Source of the DNA: an uncultured Campylobacterales bacterium
GTDB lineage: Bacteria; Campylobacterota; Campylobacteria; Campylobacterales; Arcobacteraceae
Direction: 5' to 3'
Length of the DNA stretch: 64,000 bases
Assembly (NCBI GenBank): GCA_947494995.1
Contig: CANLWY010000001.1
Span: forward strand, 1-64,000
In this document: positions 10,027 to 20,410 of the stretch, piece by piece
How positions within the stretch are numbered: position 1 is the stretch's first letter
Layout: the number at the start of each line of letters is the position of its first letter
Program-made: the position numbers and the translations under genes
The notes under the pieces: model-generated
The model's input: the letters and a program-made list of their open reading frames with translations, nothing else
What the model was told of the DNA's origin: nothing
The model's database searches: none

Positions 10027-10617
10027 ATGAAAGCTTTTTTAGTAGTACTTGGAGTAATAACTCTTGCAATAGTAGGACTTTTTGCAACTCATATTAATAG
10101 TGTTCCTACATTAGATGAAAATGTAAAAGCTACATGGTCACAAGTTCAAAATCAATATAAAAGAAGAGCTGACCTGATACCAGATTTAATATCAACAGTA
10201 AAAGGCTATGCACAACATGAAAAAGATACATTAACAGAAGTTACAAATGCCAGAGCAAATGTAGGGAAACTATCTATGACTCCTGAAATGTTATCAAACC
10301 CTCAAATCTTTGCACAGTTTCAAAAAGCACAAAATGCTCTAAGTTCAGCTCTTTCAAAACTTATGCTTGTAGTTGAAAAATATCCAGATTTAAAAGCGAG
10401 TAAAAACTTTCTTGCACTTCAAACTCAACTTGAAGGAACAGAAAATAGAATCTCTGTTGCAAGACGTGATTATATAACTGCTGTCAAACAATATAATACA
10501 GAACTTAGAACTTATCCAGGAAAAATAGTTGCTTCTATTCTATACCCTGAAGCACAAATAAAACAGACTTTTACAGCAAGTCCAACTGAACAAGAGACAC
10601 CAAAAGTAAAATTCTAA
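10027..10617 (+). CDS. LemA family protein
   Basis: VKATWSQVQNQYKRRADLIPDLISTVKGYA. Confidence 0.95.
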   Translation: MKAFLVVLGVITLAIVGLFATHINSVPTLDENVKATWSQVQNQYKRRADLIPDLISTVKGYAQHEKDTLTEVTNARANVGKLSMTPEMLSNPQIFAQFQKAQNALSSALSKLMLVVEKYPDLKASKNFLALQTQLEGTENRISVARRDYITAVKQYNTELRTYPGKIVASILYPEAQIKQTFTASPTEQETPKVKF

Positions 10618-10618
10618 T

Positions 10619-11503
10619 ATGAAAACTTTTTTTGCAATAGTATATTTTCTTTTTATTCAAACTATACTATTTGCAGAACCAAATTTTCCAGAACTTACTG
10701 GAAGAGTTGTAGACAAAGCAAAAATTTTATCTATAAACGAAAGGCAAGAGCTCTCTTCTTTACTAGAAGAACATGAAAAGCAGACTTCAAATCAAATTGT
10801 AATAGTAACACTTAATTCTCTAAATGGCTATGATATAGCAGACTTTGGCTATCAGTTAGGTAGACACTGGGGTATTGGACAAAAAGATAAAAATAATGGT
10901 GTTTTACTTATAGTTTCAATGGTAGAAAAAAAGATTCGTATAGAGGTTGGCTACGGATTAGAAGGTGCTCTTTCTGATAAAAGAGCTCATGAAATAATTG
11001 AATATATATTAAAACCAAATTTTAGAAGAAATGAGTTTTATAATGGTATTTATGAAGCTTCTAATGCTATTATAAAATCTATAAAAGGAGAATATAAATC
11101 AAGTGATTACGGAGTACTTTCAAACTCTGCAGAAAGTTTATTTTTTATATATTTTGCTATTGTTTTCCTTTCTGCAATTATTGGTAGTATAGTAAGAAAA
11201 TCAAAAAAAGCTTCTCTTTCAAAACTATTTCATTCTACAATGTTAGGTGGTTTTGCTGGTGGTTTTGCTACAGTTTTATCTAACTCACTTTTTATCTCAG
11301 CTATTGTTTTTATTCTTATTTCTATAATTATATTTTTTACTACAAAAAAAGGTTCAGCTTTAAACTCTAAGTCTAAAGAAGCACACTCTAATAACTCAAG
11401 CTCTAATGACTTTGGTGGATTCTCTTCATCAAGTGGAAGGAGTGGTGGTTTTAGTGGAGGCGGAGGTGGCTTCGGAGGTGGAGGAGCAAGTGGAGGATGG
11501 TAA
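10619..11503 (+). CDS. TPM domain (YgcG-like) protein with Gly-rich C terminus
   Basis: LTGRVVDKAKILSINERQELSSLLEEHEKQTSNQIVIVTLNSLNG; GGFSGGGGGFGGGGASGGW tail. Confidence 0.93.
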   Translation: MKTFFAIVYFLFIQTILFAEPNFPELTGRVVDKAKILSINERQELSSLLEEHEKQTSNQIVIVTLNSLNGYDIADFGYQLGRHWGIGQKDKNNGVLLIVSMVEKKIRIEVGYGLEGALSDKRAHEIIEYILKPNFRRNEFYNGIYEASNAIIKSIKGEYKSSDYGVLSNSAESLFFIYFAIVFLSAIIGSIVRKSKKASLSKLFHSTMLGGFAGGFATVLSNSLFISAIVFILISIIIFFTTKKGSALNSKSKEAHSNNSSSNDFGGFSSSSGRSGGFSGGGGGFGGGGASGGW

Positions 11504-12114
11504 TGCACTTAAGTGAAGAAGAGAAACAACAAATTTCAAAAGAAATTGAAGCTTTAGAGTCAAAAAGTTCTGCAGAATTAGTGGCTGTTATTACTAAACA
11601 AGCTTCATCTTATAAGTTTGAACAAATTGCAATTGTAATTTTTATTACAGCTTTTATTTCTTTATTTGCCCTCTTATGGGAGGTAAGTTCAATAAAGTTA
11701 TTTCAGATTCAAACTATTATATTTTTTATTTTTTACTTTTTATTTGAAAAGTATAATAAAACTCTTTTAAGCCTACTTCCCAAATCTTATAGATATAAAA
11801 AAGCTTCAGAATATGCTAATCAACAATTTTTAAACCTTGGACTTCAAACAACTAAAACAAAACAAGCAATTATGTTTTTTGTCTCTACTGATGAAAAATA
11901 TGTAGAGATCATTACAGATAGTGCAATAAAAGAGAAAATTGAAGATAAGTACTGGCAACAAATTGTAGATGAATTTATCAATGATGTAAAGAAAAAAGAG
12001 TTAAAAAAAGGATATTTAAAAGCTATAAAATCTTGTAATAAGATTCTAATAAAGGAATTCCCTATCCAAAAAGACGATGAAAACGAACTTTCAAATGAGG
12101 TTATTGAACTTTGA
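11497..12114 (+). CDS. TPM domain-containing protein
   Basis: SEEEKQQISKEIEALESKSSAELVAVI; overlaps upstream TPM gene. Confidence 0.88.
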   Translation: MVMHLSEEEKQQISKEIEALESKSSAELVAVITKQASSYKFEQIAIVIFITAFISLFALLWEVSSIKLFQIQTIIFFIFYFLFEKYNKTLLSLLPKSYRYKKASEYANQQFLNLGLQTTKTKQAIMFFVSTDEKYVEIITDSAIKEKIEDKYWQQIVDEFINDVKKKELKKGYLKAIKSCNKILIKEFPIQKDDENELSNEVIEL

Positions 12115-13289
12115 GGGAATATACAAAAGTTATAATCTCAGCTTTTCTTGTAATTCTTAGCTGTCTAGGTTTTGGAAGATTTGCCTTTGGTATGGTTTTA
12201 CCAAATATGCAAACTACTTTAGAACTATCTACTACACAAGCTGGATTTATAGGAACTGCAAATTTTGTAGGATATATCATAGGTATAATCTTTGCAAACT
12301 TTCTTTATACAAAATATAGTACCTACAAACTAATTTTTACAACTATTTTTTTGCAAGGTCTTTCTATGTTATCAATGATATTTTTTGATAATTATCTTAC
12401 TATATCACTATTTTATAGTTTTAGTGGTTTTTTTGCTGCTGTTGTAAATATGTCAATTATGGGATATGTATCAAATGTTATTCCAAAAAATATTAGAGGA
12501 AAAGCCTTAGGTATCATCATAAGTGCCAGTGGTTTAGCAATTGTCGTTTCTGGTCAAATTGTCCCTTATATTGAGAATAGTATATCTCAAATGCCTTGGA
12601 AAACCTCTTGGACAATATTTTCAATTTGTATTATCTCAATTGCATTTCTTTGTCAACCTGGAATTAAAAAACATGCAAAACATGAAATGCCAGAGAATAA
12701 AATAAGGCCAAGTTTCTATTTTACTATTCCTTCTTTTTGGAAGATTAGTCTAATTTATATGATATTTGGAATTACGTATGTTGTATATGTAACATTTTTT
12801 GTAAGTGCTGTGATTGATAAATATAATGTAAGTACTGCTCTATCTGGAAACTTTTGGGCACTCCTTGGTTTTTGTTCAATGTTCTCTGGATTTATCTTTG
12901 GAACAGTTGCAGATAAAATTGGACCTTATAAATCATTAATTTTTGTATACTCTTTACAGACAATTTCTCACTTTATTTTAGCAATTGATGTAAACTCTAT
13001 AGCTATTTGGTTGTCTGCTGTTACTTTTGGTATTTCAGTTTGGAGTATTCCTTCAATAGTAACCCTTCTTACATCTTTACACTTTGATGTAAAAAGAACT
13101 GCTCAAGTTTTATCTTTAGTGACACTACTTTTTGCCTCATGTCAAGCAATAGCTCCTATTGCAGCTGGATATATTTACGATATTACAAACGATTTTTCAG
13201 ATGTTTTTATGGCAACTACTATTTTAACACTCATTGCTGTTATTGTCTCTTATATATTTTCAAAACAGCCAATAAAACAAATACATTAG
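12111..13289 (+). CDS. YbfB/YjiJ-type MFS transporter (TTG start)
   Basis: LSCLGFGRFAFGMVLPNMQTTLELSTTQAGFIGTANFVGYIIG. Confidence 0.85.
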   Translation: MREYTKVIISAFLVILSCLGFGRFAFGMVLPNMQTTLELSTTQAGFIGTANFVGYIIGIIFANFLYTKYSTYKLIFTTIFLQGLSMLSMIFFDNYLTISLFYSFSGFFAAVVNMSIMGYVSNVIPKNIRGKALGIIISASGLAIVVSGQIVPYIENSISQMPWKTSWTIFSICIISIAFLCQPGIKKHAKHEMPENKIRPSFYFTIPSFWKISLIYMIFGITYVVYVTFFVSAVIDKYNVSTALSGNFWALLGFCSMFSGFIFGTVADKIGPYKSLIFVYSLQTISHFILAIDVNSIAIWLSAVTFGISVWSIPSIVTLLTSLHFDVKRTAQVLSLVTLLFASCQAIAPIAAGYIYDITNDFSDVFMATTILTLIAVIVSYIFSKQPIKQIH

Positions 13290-13298
13290 GATTATTAA

Positions 13299-13949
13299 AT
13301 GAAAGAAAAAGCAATAATATTTGACCTTGATGGAACTCTTATTGACTCTTTAACTGATATTGCACTTTGTGCAAATGAAGTTTTAAAAGAGTTTGGGTTT
13401 CCAACTCACAAAGTAGAAGATTATAAAAAATTTGTAGGCGGAGGAGCTTTGTTTTTGATGAAAAACTGTTCTCCAGAAAATTGTTCAGAAAAAGAGGTTC
13501 ATAAACTTTTTGAAAGATTTAAAGAGATCTATGATACTACTATTTACTCAAATACAAAACCATATAATGGAGTTTATGAGCTTCTTGATGAATTAACAAA
13601 ACAAAACTACAAGATTGGGATTCTATCAAATAAACCCCATGAATTTACAATAAAATATGTAGAGAGATTCTTTAATAAATATCCTATAAAAGAGATTCAT
13701 GGACAAAAAGAGGATATCCCTAAAAAACCTGATCCAATAGGTGCAATAAATATTGCTAAAGCTTTTAAGCTTCCATGTGAAAAAACTCTTTTTATAGGAG
13801 ATAGTGATGTAGATATGCAAACAGCAAAAAATGCAAATATGATTGCTGTGGGAGTAGAATGGGGATTTAGAACTGTTGAAGAATTAAAAGAGCATGGGGC
13901 AGATTATATAGTCAAAACACCCATTGATATTTTGTCATTATTAAAATAA
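13299..13949 (+). CDS. gph: HAD hydrolase, phosphoglycolate phosphatase
   Basis: IIFDLDGTLIDSLTDIA; KPDPIGA; LFIGDSDVDMQTAKNA. Confidence 0.88.
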   Translation: MKEKAIIFDLDGTLIDSLTDIALCANEVLKEFGFPTHKVEDYKKFVGGGALFLMKNCSPENCSEKEVHKLFERFKEIYDTTIYSNTKPYNGVYELLDELTKQNYKIGILSNKPHEFTIKYVERFFNKYPIKEIHGQKEDIPKKPDPIGAINIAKAFKLPCEKTLFIGDSDVDMQTAKNANMIAVGVEWGFRTVEELKEHGADYIVKTPIDILSLLK

Positions 13950-13972
13950 CTAACTATATATTCTAAAACTTA

Positions 13973-14000
13973 AATAAGATAGAGGTTTCTCTATCTTATT
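13973..14000. terminator. Bidirectional terminator between gph and the 14382 ORF
   Basis: AATAAGATAGAG-GTTT-CTCTATCTTATT perfect 12-bp stem. Confidence 0.75.
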
Positions 14001-14382
14001 CTACTTCTAGTTCAAAAAAAGTTTCATCAATTTTTTGATACTCTGCAACTGAGCATGTAATTTTTAATGCATTATTATAATCTTTGAAATATTCTAAAAA
14101 AAGTTTTTTAAGTTCTGTAATATTTGCTGTTCTAAAAATAAAATATCCTAAAACATTTTTACTTCTTGAACCTGCTTTTTCAATACCAAAACTATCAAAT
14201 TTCCATTCTACCCCTTTTGAATAGAAAAATACTTCTTCTAGTCTTGATTCTAATTCTTCACGTACTGAATTATTATACTCTTTTAAATGTACATAAAAAG
14301 CCACGTTTACATTATATTTTTCTTGAACCAACTTTTTTTCAAAATCTGTTCTAGGCTCTTTTGTTAAATCTGTGTTATCCAT
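13996..14382 (-). CDS. Hypothetical protein
   Basis: Well-formed ORF with intergenic spacing. Confidence 0.65.
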   Translation of the reverse strand: MDNTDLTKEPRTDFEKKLVQEKYNVNVAFYVHLKEYNNSVREELESRLEEVFFYSKGVEWKFDSFGIEKAGSRSKNVLGYFIFRTANITELKKLFLEYFKDYNNALKITCSVAEYQKIDETFFELEVE

Positions 14383-14571
14383 AAATGTCCCTATAGTCTC
14401 AAAATAATTGTGTAATTATAATATATATCTTTAAATATGAAATAAAACAAAGGTCTCAAATCAAAAAAATATAATAATTTCTTATAATTATAATATCTAA
14501 ACTATAAGTTTTTCTTAAGTTTTTCCTTAATCACTTAATATATAATTATTCTAAATTAAGAGGAGTGAAAT

Positions 14572-15090
14572 ATGAAATTAAAAACAGTTTGTCTAGGGGT
14601 ATTATTAACTGCAAGTTCTATATTTGCAGGAGAGTTTATTAACTATAAGAGTTTGTCAACTCAATTAAAAACTGAAGCAAAAAAAGCAGGGAACTATGCT
14701 AGTACGGAAGAAGTAAAAGCTGCACTTAAATCAAAAGAGTGGATTATTGGTGATGTAAGAACAATGGATGAGTGGGCCGCAGCTCATATTAAAGGTGCAG
14801 TAAGACTTGGAAGACAATCACCAGAAAAGGCTTTAGCACTATTTGCACTTGATGATGATGACAAGTTTGTTAAACAAAACCTAATAGTTGTATGTAACTC
14901 TGCAGCAAGAGCTTCAATAGAAGCAGAGACTTTTAGAAAAATGGGATTTAAAACAGTTAAGATCTATGATTTATACTCTTGGATTGACGAATGTAATCCA
15001 GTAGTTACAAAATATACAGTTAAAAAAGATAAAGGTGGACAAAACCTTAAGTTTGGTAATTTCTACGCTGAACACTGTTATAAGAAATAG
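14572..15090 (+). CDS. Secreted single-domain rhodanese-like protein
   Basis: Signal peptide; GDVRTMDEWAAAHIKGAVRLGR; VVCNSAARASIEAETFRKMGF active-site loop. Confidence 0.87.
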   Translation: MKLKTVCLGVLLTASSIFAGEFINYKSLSTQLKTEAKKAGNYASTEEVKAALKSKEWIIGDVRTMDEWAAAHIKGAVRLGRQSPEKALALFALDDDDKFVKQNLIVVCNSAARASIEAETFRKMGFKTVKIYDLYSWIDECNPVVTKYTVKKDKGGQNLKFGNFYAEHCYKK

Positions 15091-15097
15091 TTTTTTT

Positions 15098-15128
15098 AGT
15101 ATAAAAAGGTTTTACTCCTTTTTATACT
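15098..15128. terminator. Bidirectional terminator
   Basis: AGTATAAAAAGG-N7-CCTTTTTATACT perfect 12-bp stem. Confidence 0.75.
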
Positions 15129-16171
15129 TTTAGTTTTTGACGTCTTAAAGTTTGCATCTTTTTACGTGCAACTTCTCGCATATCAATATTTGAATCAAGT
15201 TCATCAACAATTTCAATTCCAAGTAGAGTTTCAACTGCATCTTCTAAAGTAACAACACCTTCTGTCTGCCCATAGTTATCAACAACTATAAACATATGTT
15301 CTTTCTTTGCGATAAACATATCTATTAATTTTGAGATAGGTATATTTTCATTTACTTGTCCAACTGGTTTTATTATTTCACTTCTTTTTTTTAGTTTATT
15401 TTCAATATATTCGTGAAAGTACTCTTTTGATATCACAAGTCCTACTATATTATCTATATTATCTTCATATACTGGTATTCTTGAATACTCTTTGAACTTT
15501 TCAAGATCTAAATTATTCTCTTTTTTCTTAAAACTTTTTAATAATTCTTCTTTTTCTACAGCAAATAAAACACTTCTTGGAGTAAGAATATCTTTTACTT
15601 TTATATTATTAAGTTGAAGAAGATTTTCAATTACATCTGTCTCTTTTTCTCTTAATACACCTTTTTCTTCAGCTATATTTGCTGTTGCTATAATCTCTTC
15701 TTTTGTAATTGTCTCTTTTTTATTTGGTGTAATATAAGCTGTAATTTTATTCATCACAACTAAAATTGGATAAGTGATTATCACTAGAACTCTTATTACT
15801 CTTGTTGCAAAACCTGCTAGATTTTTCCAATAATAAGCCCCTAATGTTTTTGGAATAATTTCAGATAGTACTAAAATCAAAATAGTAAGTACTGCTGAGA
15901 TATAAAACATATACTCTTGCCCAAATAGCTTTGCTGCTTCTGCACCAACACCTGCTGCCCCTAAAGTATGTGCAAAAGTATTTAGTGTAAGAATAGCTGC
16001 AATTGAGAAGTCAATATTTTGCTTCTGCTTTTGCATTAATAGGCCAAGCTTTTCATTGTTTTGTTTTGTAAGCTCAATATGTGAAGCACTAATTGATAAT
16101 AAAACTGCCTCTAAAATTGAACATAAAAAAGAAACCCCTATAGCTATAGAGAAATAAACAAATAACAACAT
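15122..16171 (-). CDS. CNNM/CorC family hemolysin-like transporter (CBS domains)
   Basis: DUF21 membrane domain plus VKDILTPRSVLFAV and MFIVVDNYGQTEGVVTLEDAVETLLG. Confidence 0.92.
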   Translation of the reverse strand: MLLFVYFSIAIGVSFLCSILEAVLLSISASHIELTKQNNEKLGLLMQKQKQNIDFSIAAILTLNTFAHTLGAAGVGAEAAKLFGQEYMFYISAVLTILILVLSEIIPKTLGAYYWKNLAGFATRVIRVLVIITYPILVVMNKITAYITPNKKETITKEEIIATANIAEEKGVLREKETDVIENLLQLNNIKVKDILTPRSVLFAVEKEELLKSFKKKENNLDLEKFKEYSRIPVYEDNIDNIVGLVISKEYFHEYIENKLKKRSEIIKPVGQVNENIPISKLIDMFIAKKEHMFIVVDNYGQTEGVVTLEDAVETLLGIEIVDELDSNIDMREVARKKMQTLRRQKLKV

Positions 16172-17614
16172 CTAGTTTTCTTCTCCCATTGTAATTTTAT
16201 CTTTTCCATCTTGTTTTGATTCATACATTAAGTTATCAGCTCTTGTAATTACTGAATCTAAATTATCCTCTTCATTTACTTGAGTTAATCCAAAGCTTGC
16301 TGTAACTTCAAAATGAACTAACTCTTTTATAATATAATCTTTTTTCATTCTCTCTCTTATTCTTTGAGTTGTAGAAATAGCATCTTCTTTACTGTTGTTT
16401 ATAAAAGCACAAACAAACTCTTCGCCACCCCATCGTGCAATAATATCACTTTTTCTTGTGTTTTCTTCCAAAATTTTTGCAACTCTTATTAAAACCCTAT
16501 CTCCAACCGCATGACCAAACTCATCATTTATACTTTTGAAGTTGTCTATATCCATAAAAAATATAGTAATCTCTCTTTTATCTCTTCTAAATAGATCCAT
16601 ATGAGTACTTAATCTTTGTTCAAAAATTCTTCTATTATTTATATTTGTTAATTGATCTTTTCCTGCTAGATGCTCTAACTTTTTATTGTAATTTTTAATC
16701 AAAAATATAGTAATAAAAATTACAATCATCGAAATAAACAGTGCAACAAATAGATTCAAAAAGAAAATCTGTTTTACATCTTTTGTAAAATCTGCTAAAT
16801 TTGCCTCTACAAGTAAATATAAATTTAATTCAGGAATATATTTTGTATTTAACAAATGAAGCTGTCCATCTTTTTCAAACTCTAATGAAGCAGGTTCTTT
16901 TGAAATTACTTGATCTCTAAAAGGACGTAAATAAATCATTTCATCGATTGTCTTCTCTTTTATTATCTCTCTTTCAGATAAAACAATTTTTCCTTTTTGG
17001 TCAACAAAATATACTTTAAAATGATGCTTCTGTCTAAAAACTTTTAACATATCATCAATATATGAGATTTTAAGTCCTACTCCTGTTGCTCCAAGATAGT
17101 TGAAATTTGAATCAACTATTTTATAATTTATGAACATCACCATAGAGTTTGATAAATGTTCATTAAAATCAAGATTTATTTCATGATTTTCTTGAATATC
17201 TCTAAAATCAAAATACCATTTATTATTTGTATTATCTTCTTTAACTTTTTCTAAAAAACCATTTTGATTGTAGTAATTACCACTTTTTTCAGAAACTAAA
17301 AAAGTAGTAAACATCCCATATTTATTTTTTACAGAGCGTAAAAACTGTTTTATCTTAGTATGATCTTTTTCATCTTCTAAAATCCAGTCTTGAACAAAAG
17401 TATCATTTGCCATCATTGAAGAAACTAAATATGGTTGAATAATATGTTTCTGAATTACAGTATATATATTATCTAAAGATAAGGGTAAAGACTGATCTTT
17501 TAACTGCTTTTGTGTAGTGTTCAAAGAAACAACATAGTTTACTGTTGTAATTGATAAAGATAATATAACTAGTAAAATACTAATTACAATAACAATCTTA
17601 TATTTTGAATTCAT
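16172..17614 (-). CDS. Diguanylate cyclase with periplasmic cache-like domain
   Basis: DQLTNINNRRIFEQRL ... RWGGEEFVCAF: GGDEF-family site is GGEEF. Confidence 0.92.
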   Translation of the reverse strand: MNSKYKIVIVISILLVILSLSITTVNYVVSLNTTQKQLKDQSLPLSLDNIYTVIQKHIIQPYLVSSMMANDTFVQDWILEDEKDHTKIKQFLRSVKNKYGMFTTFLVSEKSGNYYNQNGFLEKVKEDNTNNKWYFDFRDIQENHEINLDFNEHLSNSMVMFINYKIVDSNFNYLGATGVGLKISYIDDMLKVFRQKHHFKVYFVDQKGKIVLSEREIIKEKTIDEMIYLRPFRDQVISKEPASLEFEKDGQLHLLNTKYIPELNLYLLVEANLADFTKDVKQIFFLNLFVALFISMIVIFITIFLIKNYNKKLEHLAGKDQLTNINNRRIFEQRLSTHMDLFRRDKREITIFFMDIDNFKSINDEFGHAVGDRVLIRVAKILEENTRKSDIIARWGGEEFVCAFINNSKEDAISTTQRIRERMKKDYIIKELVHFEVTASFGLTQVNEEDNLDSVITRADNLMYESKQDGKDKITMGEEN

Positions 17615-17697
17615 TTATCCAGTCTTATAGTTTTTCCCGATTATAGCATTTTAAGCTTGAAAACTATAGGGCTAAAATTATAAAATAATATTTGAAG

Positions 17698-18072
17698 CTA
17701 CTGTTTACCCTCTTTTTCTAAATAATTTCTACAGTCTATACAATACATAGCATGAGGTTTAACTCTTAATCTTTTGATAGTAATCTCAGAATCACACATC
17801 TCACAAAGACCTGTGAACTTATCATCTTCTATTTTTTGTAAAGCTCTATTTATCAATTTTAACTCTTCAAGTTGTTGTTTTTTGATATGAATATCAGTAC
17901 TATAATCTCTACTTGCAGCTGCAAAATCTGCATCATCATTTAAATCCATTTCACTTAAACTTTTATGCTCATTTGTCAAAGAGTTCAAAGTTGACTCAAT
18001 TTTAGCTTTATTTTCCAATAAAAGCTCTTTTACTTCATCTATATGTTTTTGTGTTAATGCTTTTTTTGCCAT
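17698..18072 (-). CDS. DksA/TraR family C4 zinc-finger protein
   Basis: CEMCDSEITIKRLRVKPHAMYCIDCRNYLE. Confidence 0.9.
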   Translation of the reverse strand: MAKKALTQKHIDEVKELLLENKAKIESTLNSLTNEHKSLSEMDLNDDADFAAASRDYSTDIHIKKQQLEELKLINRALQKIEDDKFTGLCEMCDSEITIKRLRVKPHAMYCIDCRNYLEKEGKQ

Positions 18073-18175
18073 AATTTTCCCTAGTAAAAAATTTTAATAA
18101 TATATACAAATGCAACTTAGTTGCATATAAAACAAGATATTATATTTTTTATTTATTAAAATCTAAAGGAAAAAA

Positions 18176-18424
18176 ATGGAAGATAAATATATTCCAATTT
18201 CATGTGCTTATTACGATGAGTTTGAAGCAGCAGCCGTAAAAAGAATAGAATGTACTATCGTTTACAAAGATAAAAATGAAGAAAAAACTATAAATGCTAA
18301 AGTGATTGATTTTAAAACTATAAATAAAGAAGAGTTTATGATTTTAGATAATGGCTTAAAAATTAGACTAGATAAAATTGTTTTATTCAATGATTTATCA
18401 CCTAGTGACAAAGACTATTGTTAG
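18176..18424 (+). CDS. Rho-binding antiterminator (Rof/YaeO-like)
   Basis: YIPISCAYYDEFEAAAVKRIECTIVYKD...EEFMILDNGLKIRLDKIVLFND resembles the YaeO/Rof layout. Confidence 0.72.
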   Translation: MEDKYIPISCAYYDEFEAAAVKRIECTIVYKDKNEEKTINAKVIDFKTINKEEFMILDNGLKIRLDKIVLFNDLSPSDKDYC

Positions 18425-18430
18425 TTTATA

Positions 18431-18455
18431 AAAGTAAGAGAAAAACTCTTACTTT
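18431..18455. terminator. Bidirectional terminator
   Basis: AAAGTAAGAG-AAAAA-CTCTTACTTT. Confidence 0.7.
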
Positions 18456-18830
18456 CTAGTGGTGTGATAAAATTTTTGATTTAATAAAGCTCATAATTCC
18501 GTAGATAAGTGCCATGACTCCTAAAAGAAACGGAACTCCTTCAAATTTAAAGATTGAGCTTTCCATTAATGGTGTGTATGTAAGTGTAATACCTAAAACA
18601 AAACCATAAATAGCAAACATTCCAACATATACCACATTTAAAAACTTTTGGGCAGAACTTTGCTCTTCTCTTTTTTTATAGTGAGTAATTAAAGCCACTA
18701 TAGTACTACTAAAGAGTAGAAACATAATTCCTGCTAACATTGAACTCTCAACCATCATTAAATGGTTTACAACAAAATATCCCATGATACCTAGGAATAG
18801 TACCACGAATAAATAGATTCCATTTTTCAT
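18456..18830 (-). CDS. Hypothetical four-TM membrane protein
   Basis: ORF, four hydrophobic helices, SD AAGGA. Confidence 0.7.
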   Translation of the reverse strand: MKNGIYLFVVLFLGIMGYFVVNHLMMVESSMLAGIMFLLFSSTIVALITHYKKREEQSSAQKFLNVVYVGMFAIYGFVLGITLTYTPLMESSIFKFEGVPFLLGVMALIYGIMSFIKSKILSHH

Positions 18831-18978
18831 GACATTTCCTTTTCACAGGTAGTCTTTTGGGCTTGCCTGTTTATTTTCTACTACTATTATACAATTTATT
18901 AAAACTCAAGATAATAAGAGAAAAAGTTTTGTATTATTTTTAAGATTAGCTTAAATGATATGATATTTTTATTATCTT

Positions 18979-19857
18979 TTATATATCAAAAAACTTCAAT
19001 TTGTCTGGATTTCTTAGGGTGAAAATATTAAGAATTTCACCATTTTTTATCTCAAAACTATATGAAGTTTGTGTTATACCTTTATATTTTAAAACTACTC
19101 CTAAAGAACCATTAAAATAAAGTGTTTTCACTTCTATATCTTTAGGATTTGCTTCAAATAAAGGTCTTGTGACTTTTATTATAAATTTAGAGATAAAGTT
19201 ATCATCTCCATATAAAACTTTTCTAGCTGCTATTGCTTTTCCTCCACCATCAGAGTATAAAGTAATATCTGCTTTAAAAATAGATTTTAAACCTTCAAAA
19301 TCCCCTTGTTTTAAAGCTTTTACAAAGGAGTTTGTTAATTCCTCATGCTCTTGTTTTGAAGGGGCAAATTTACTTTTCTTGTTTTGAAGTTTTTTATTTG
19401 CTCTTGAGTTTAACTGCCTTGAGTTTTGCTCACTTGTATCTAAAATCAAAGCTATTTCTTTGTGTTTAAAATCAAAGATATCATGTAAGATATAAGCTAT
19501 TCTCTCCCTTGAACTTAACTTTTCCATCATTATTAAAAGTGCAACAGATAAGCTCTCATCTAGTTGCATATCATTTTCAATACTTTTTTGCTCGTGAATA
19601 TAGGGTTCTGGAAGCCAAGGACCTATATATGTTTCTCTTTTTTTCTTAGCAGACCTAAAAAAGTCTAAGCATAGATTAGTAGCTACTTTATACATCCAAG
19701 CTTTTGTGTTTTTGATATTTTCTTGTTTTTGGTTTAGGTATTTTAAAAAAGTTTCTTGGGTAATATCCTCAGCTTCTTGTAAACAACCTGTTAAACGATA
19801 AACATAAGAGATAATATCTTTTCTATAAACTTGTATATCTTCTACTAATCTATCCAT
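18979..19857 (-). CDS. ECF41-type (SigJ-like) sigma factor with SnoaL-like C-terminal domain
   Basis: Sigma2 DITQETFLKYL, sigma4 HKEIALILDTSEQNSRQLNSRANKKL, then SnoaL-like extension; adjacent CMD gene. Confidence 0.87.
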   Translation of the reverse strand: MDRLVEDIQVYRKDIISYVYRLTGCLQEAEDITQETFLKYLNQKQENIKNTKAWMYKVATNLCLDFFRSAKKKRETYIGPWLPEPYIHEQKSIENDMQLDESLSVALLIMMEKLSSRERIAYILHDIFDFKHKEIALILDTSEQNSRQLNSRANKKLQNKKSKFAPSKQEHEELTNSFVKALKQGDFEGLKSIFKADITLYSDGGGKAIAARKVLYGDDNFISKFIIKVTRPLFEANPKDIEVKTLYFNGSLGVVLKYKGITQTSYSFEIKNGEILNIFTLRNPDKLKFFDI

Positions 19858-19858
19858 C

Positions 19859-20377
19859 TTATACCTTTAACTGTATTACTGAACAAGAGTGAAAGTCATT
19901 TAATACCCTTTTTATTGTAGGGAAAACCTTAGTTGAGGCAATAGCAAGGGCTATTTCTGTTAAAATATCTTTTGAATATTTTTCACTTATTTTATCATAT
20001 AAAAAGCTTGGTACTTCCTCTTTTTTTGAAACAGCAAGGGAAAAATCATATATTTCTTTTAACTGTTCTGGTAAGTTTTGCCCTTCATTAAAGACTACTT
20101 CTTTTACTATTTCTTTATCAACACCTGCTTCAAGTGCCATATCTACATTTAACTGTAAGCATTTTCCGCAATCTTCATTTTTCATTGAAGTTAGTTTTGC
20201 AATAAAAATCAACTCAACAGAAGCTTTTTCTTTATAACTTGCCATAGGTAGAAAGTTTTGAAAAGTTTCAAAAGCCTTTGGATTTGCTTTTAACATCTCT
20301 TTCATATATGTAGTGTCGTAGTTGTAGTGGTTTTGAAAGCCTTCTAGCATTTCTAGTGATTGTTTTTCATCAAACAT
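19859..20377 (-). CDS. Carboxymuconolactone decarboxylase (AhpD-like) family protein
   Basis: CGKCLQLNVDMALEAGVDKEIVKEVVF CxxC motif. Confidence 0.85.
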   Translation of the reverse strand: MFDEKQSLEMLEGFQNHYNYDTTYMKEMLKANPKAFETFQNFLPMASYKEKASVELIFIAKLTSMKNEDCGKCLQLNVDMALEAGVDKEIVKEVVFNEGQNLPEQLKEIYDFSLAVSKKEEVPSFLYDKISEKYSKDILTEIALAIASTKVFPTIKRVLNDFHSCSVIQLKV

Positions 20378-20410
20378 AATTATTCCTTTTTAAAAAATTT
20401 ATACCTATAA

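Noticed and set aside
11230-11508. Minus-strand ORF of 92 aa rich in Pro (MHYHPPLAPPPPKPPPPPLKPP)
   Set aside because: Antisense of the Gly-rich tail of the TPM protein (GGN codons read as CCN); coding strand is clearly plus.
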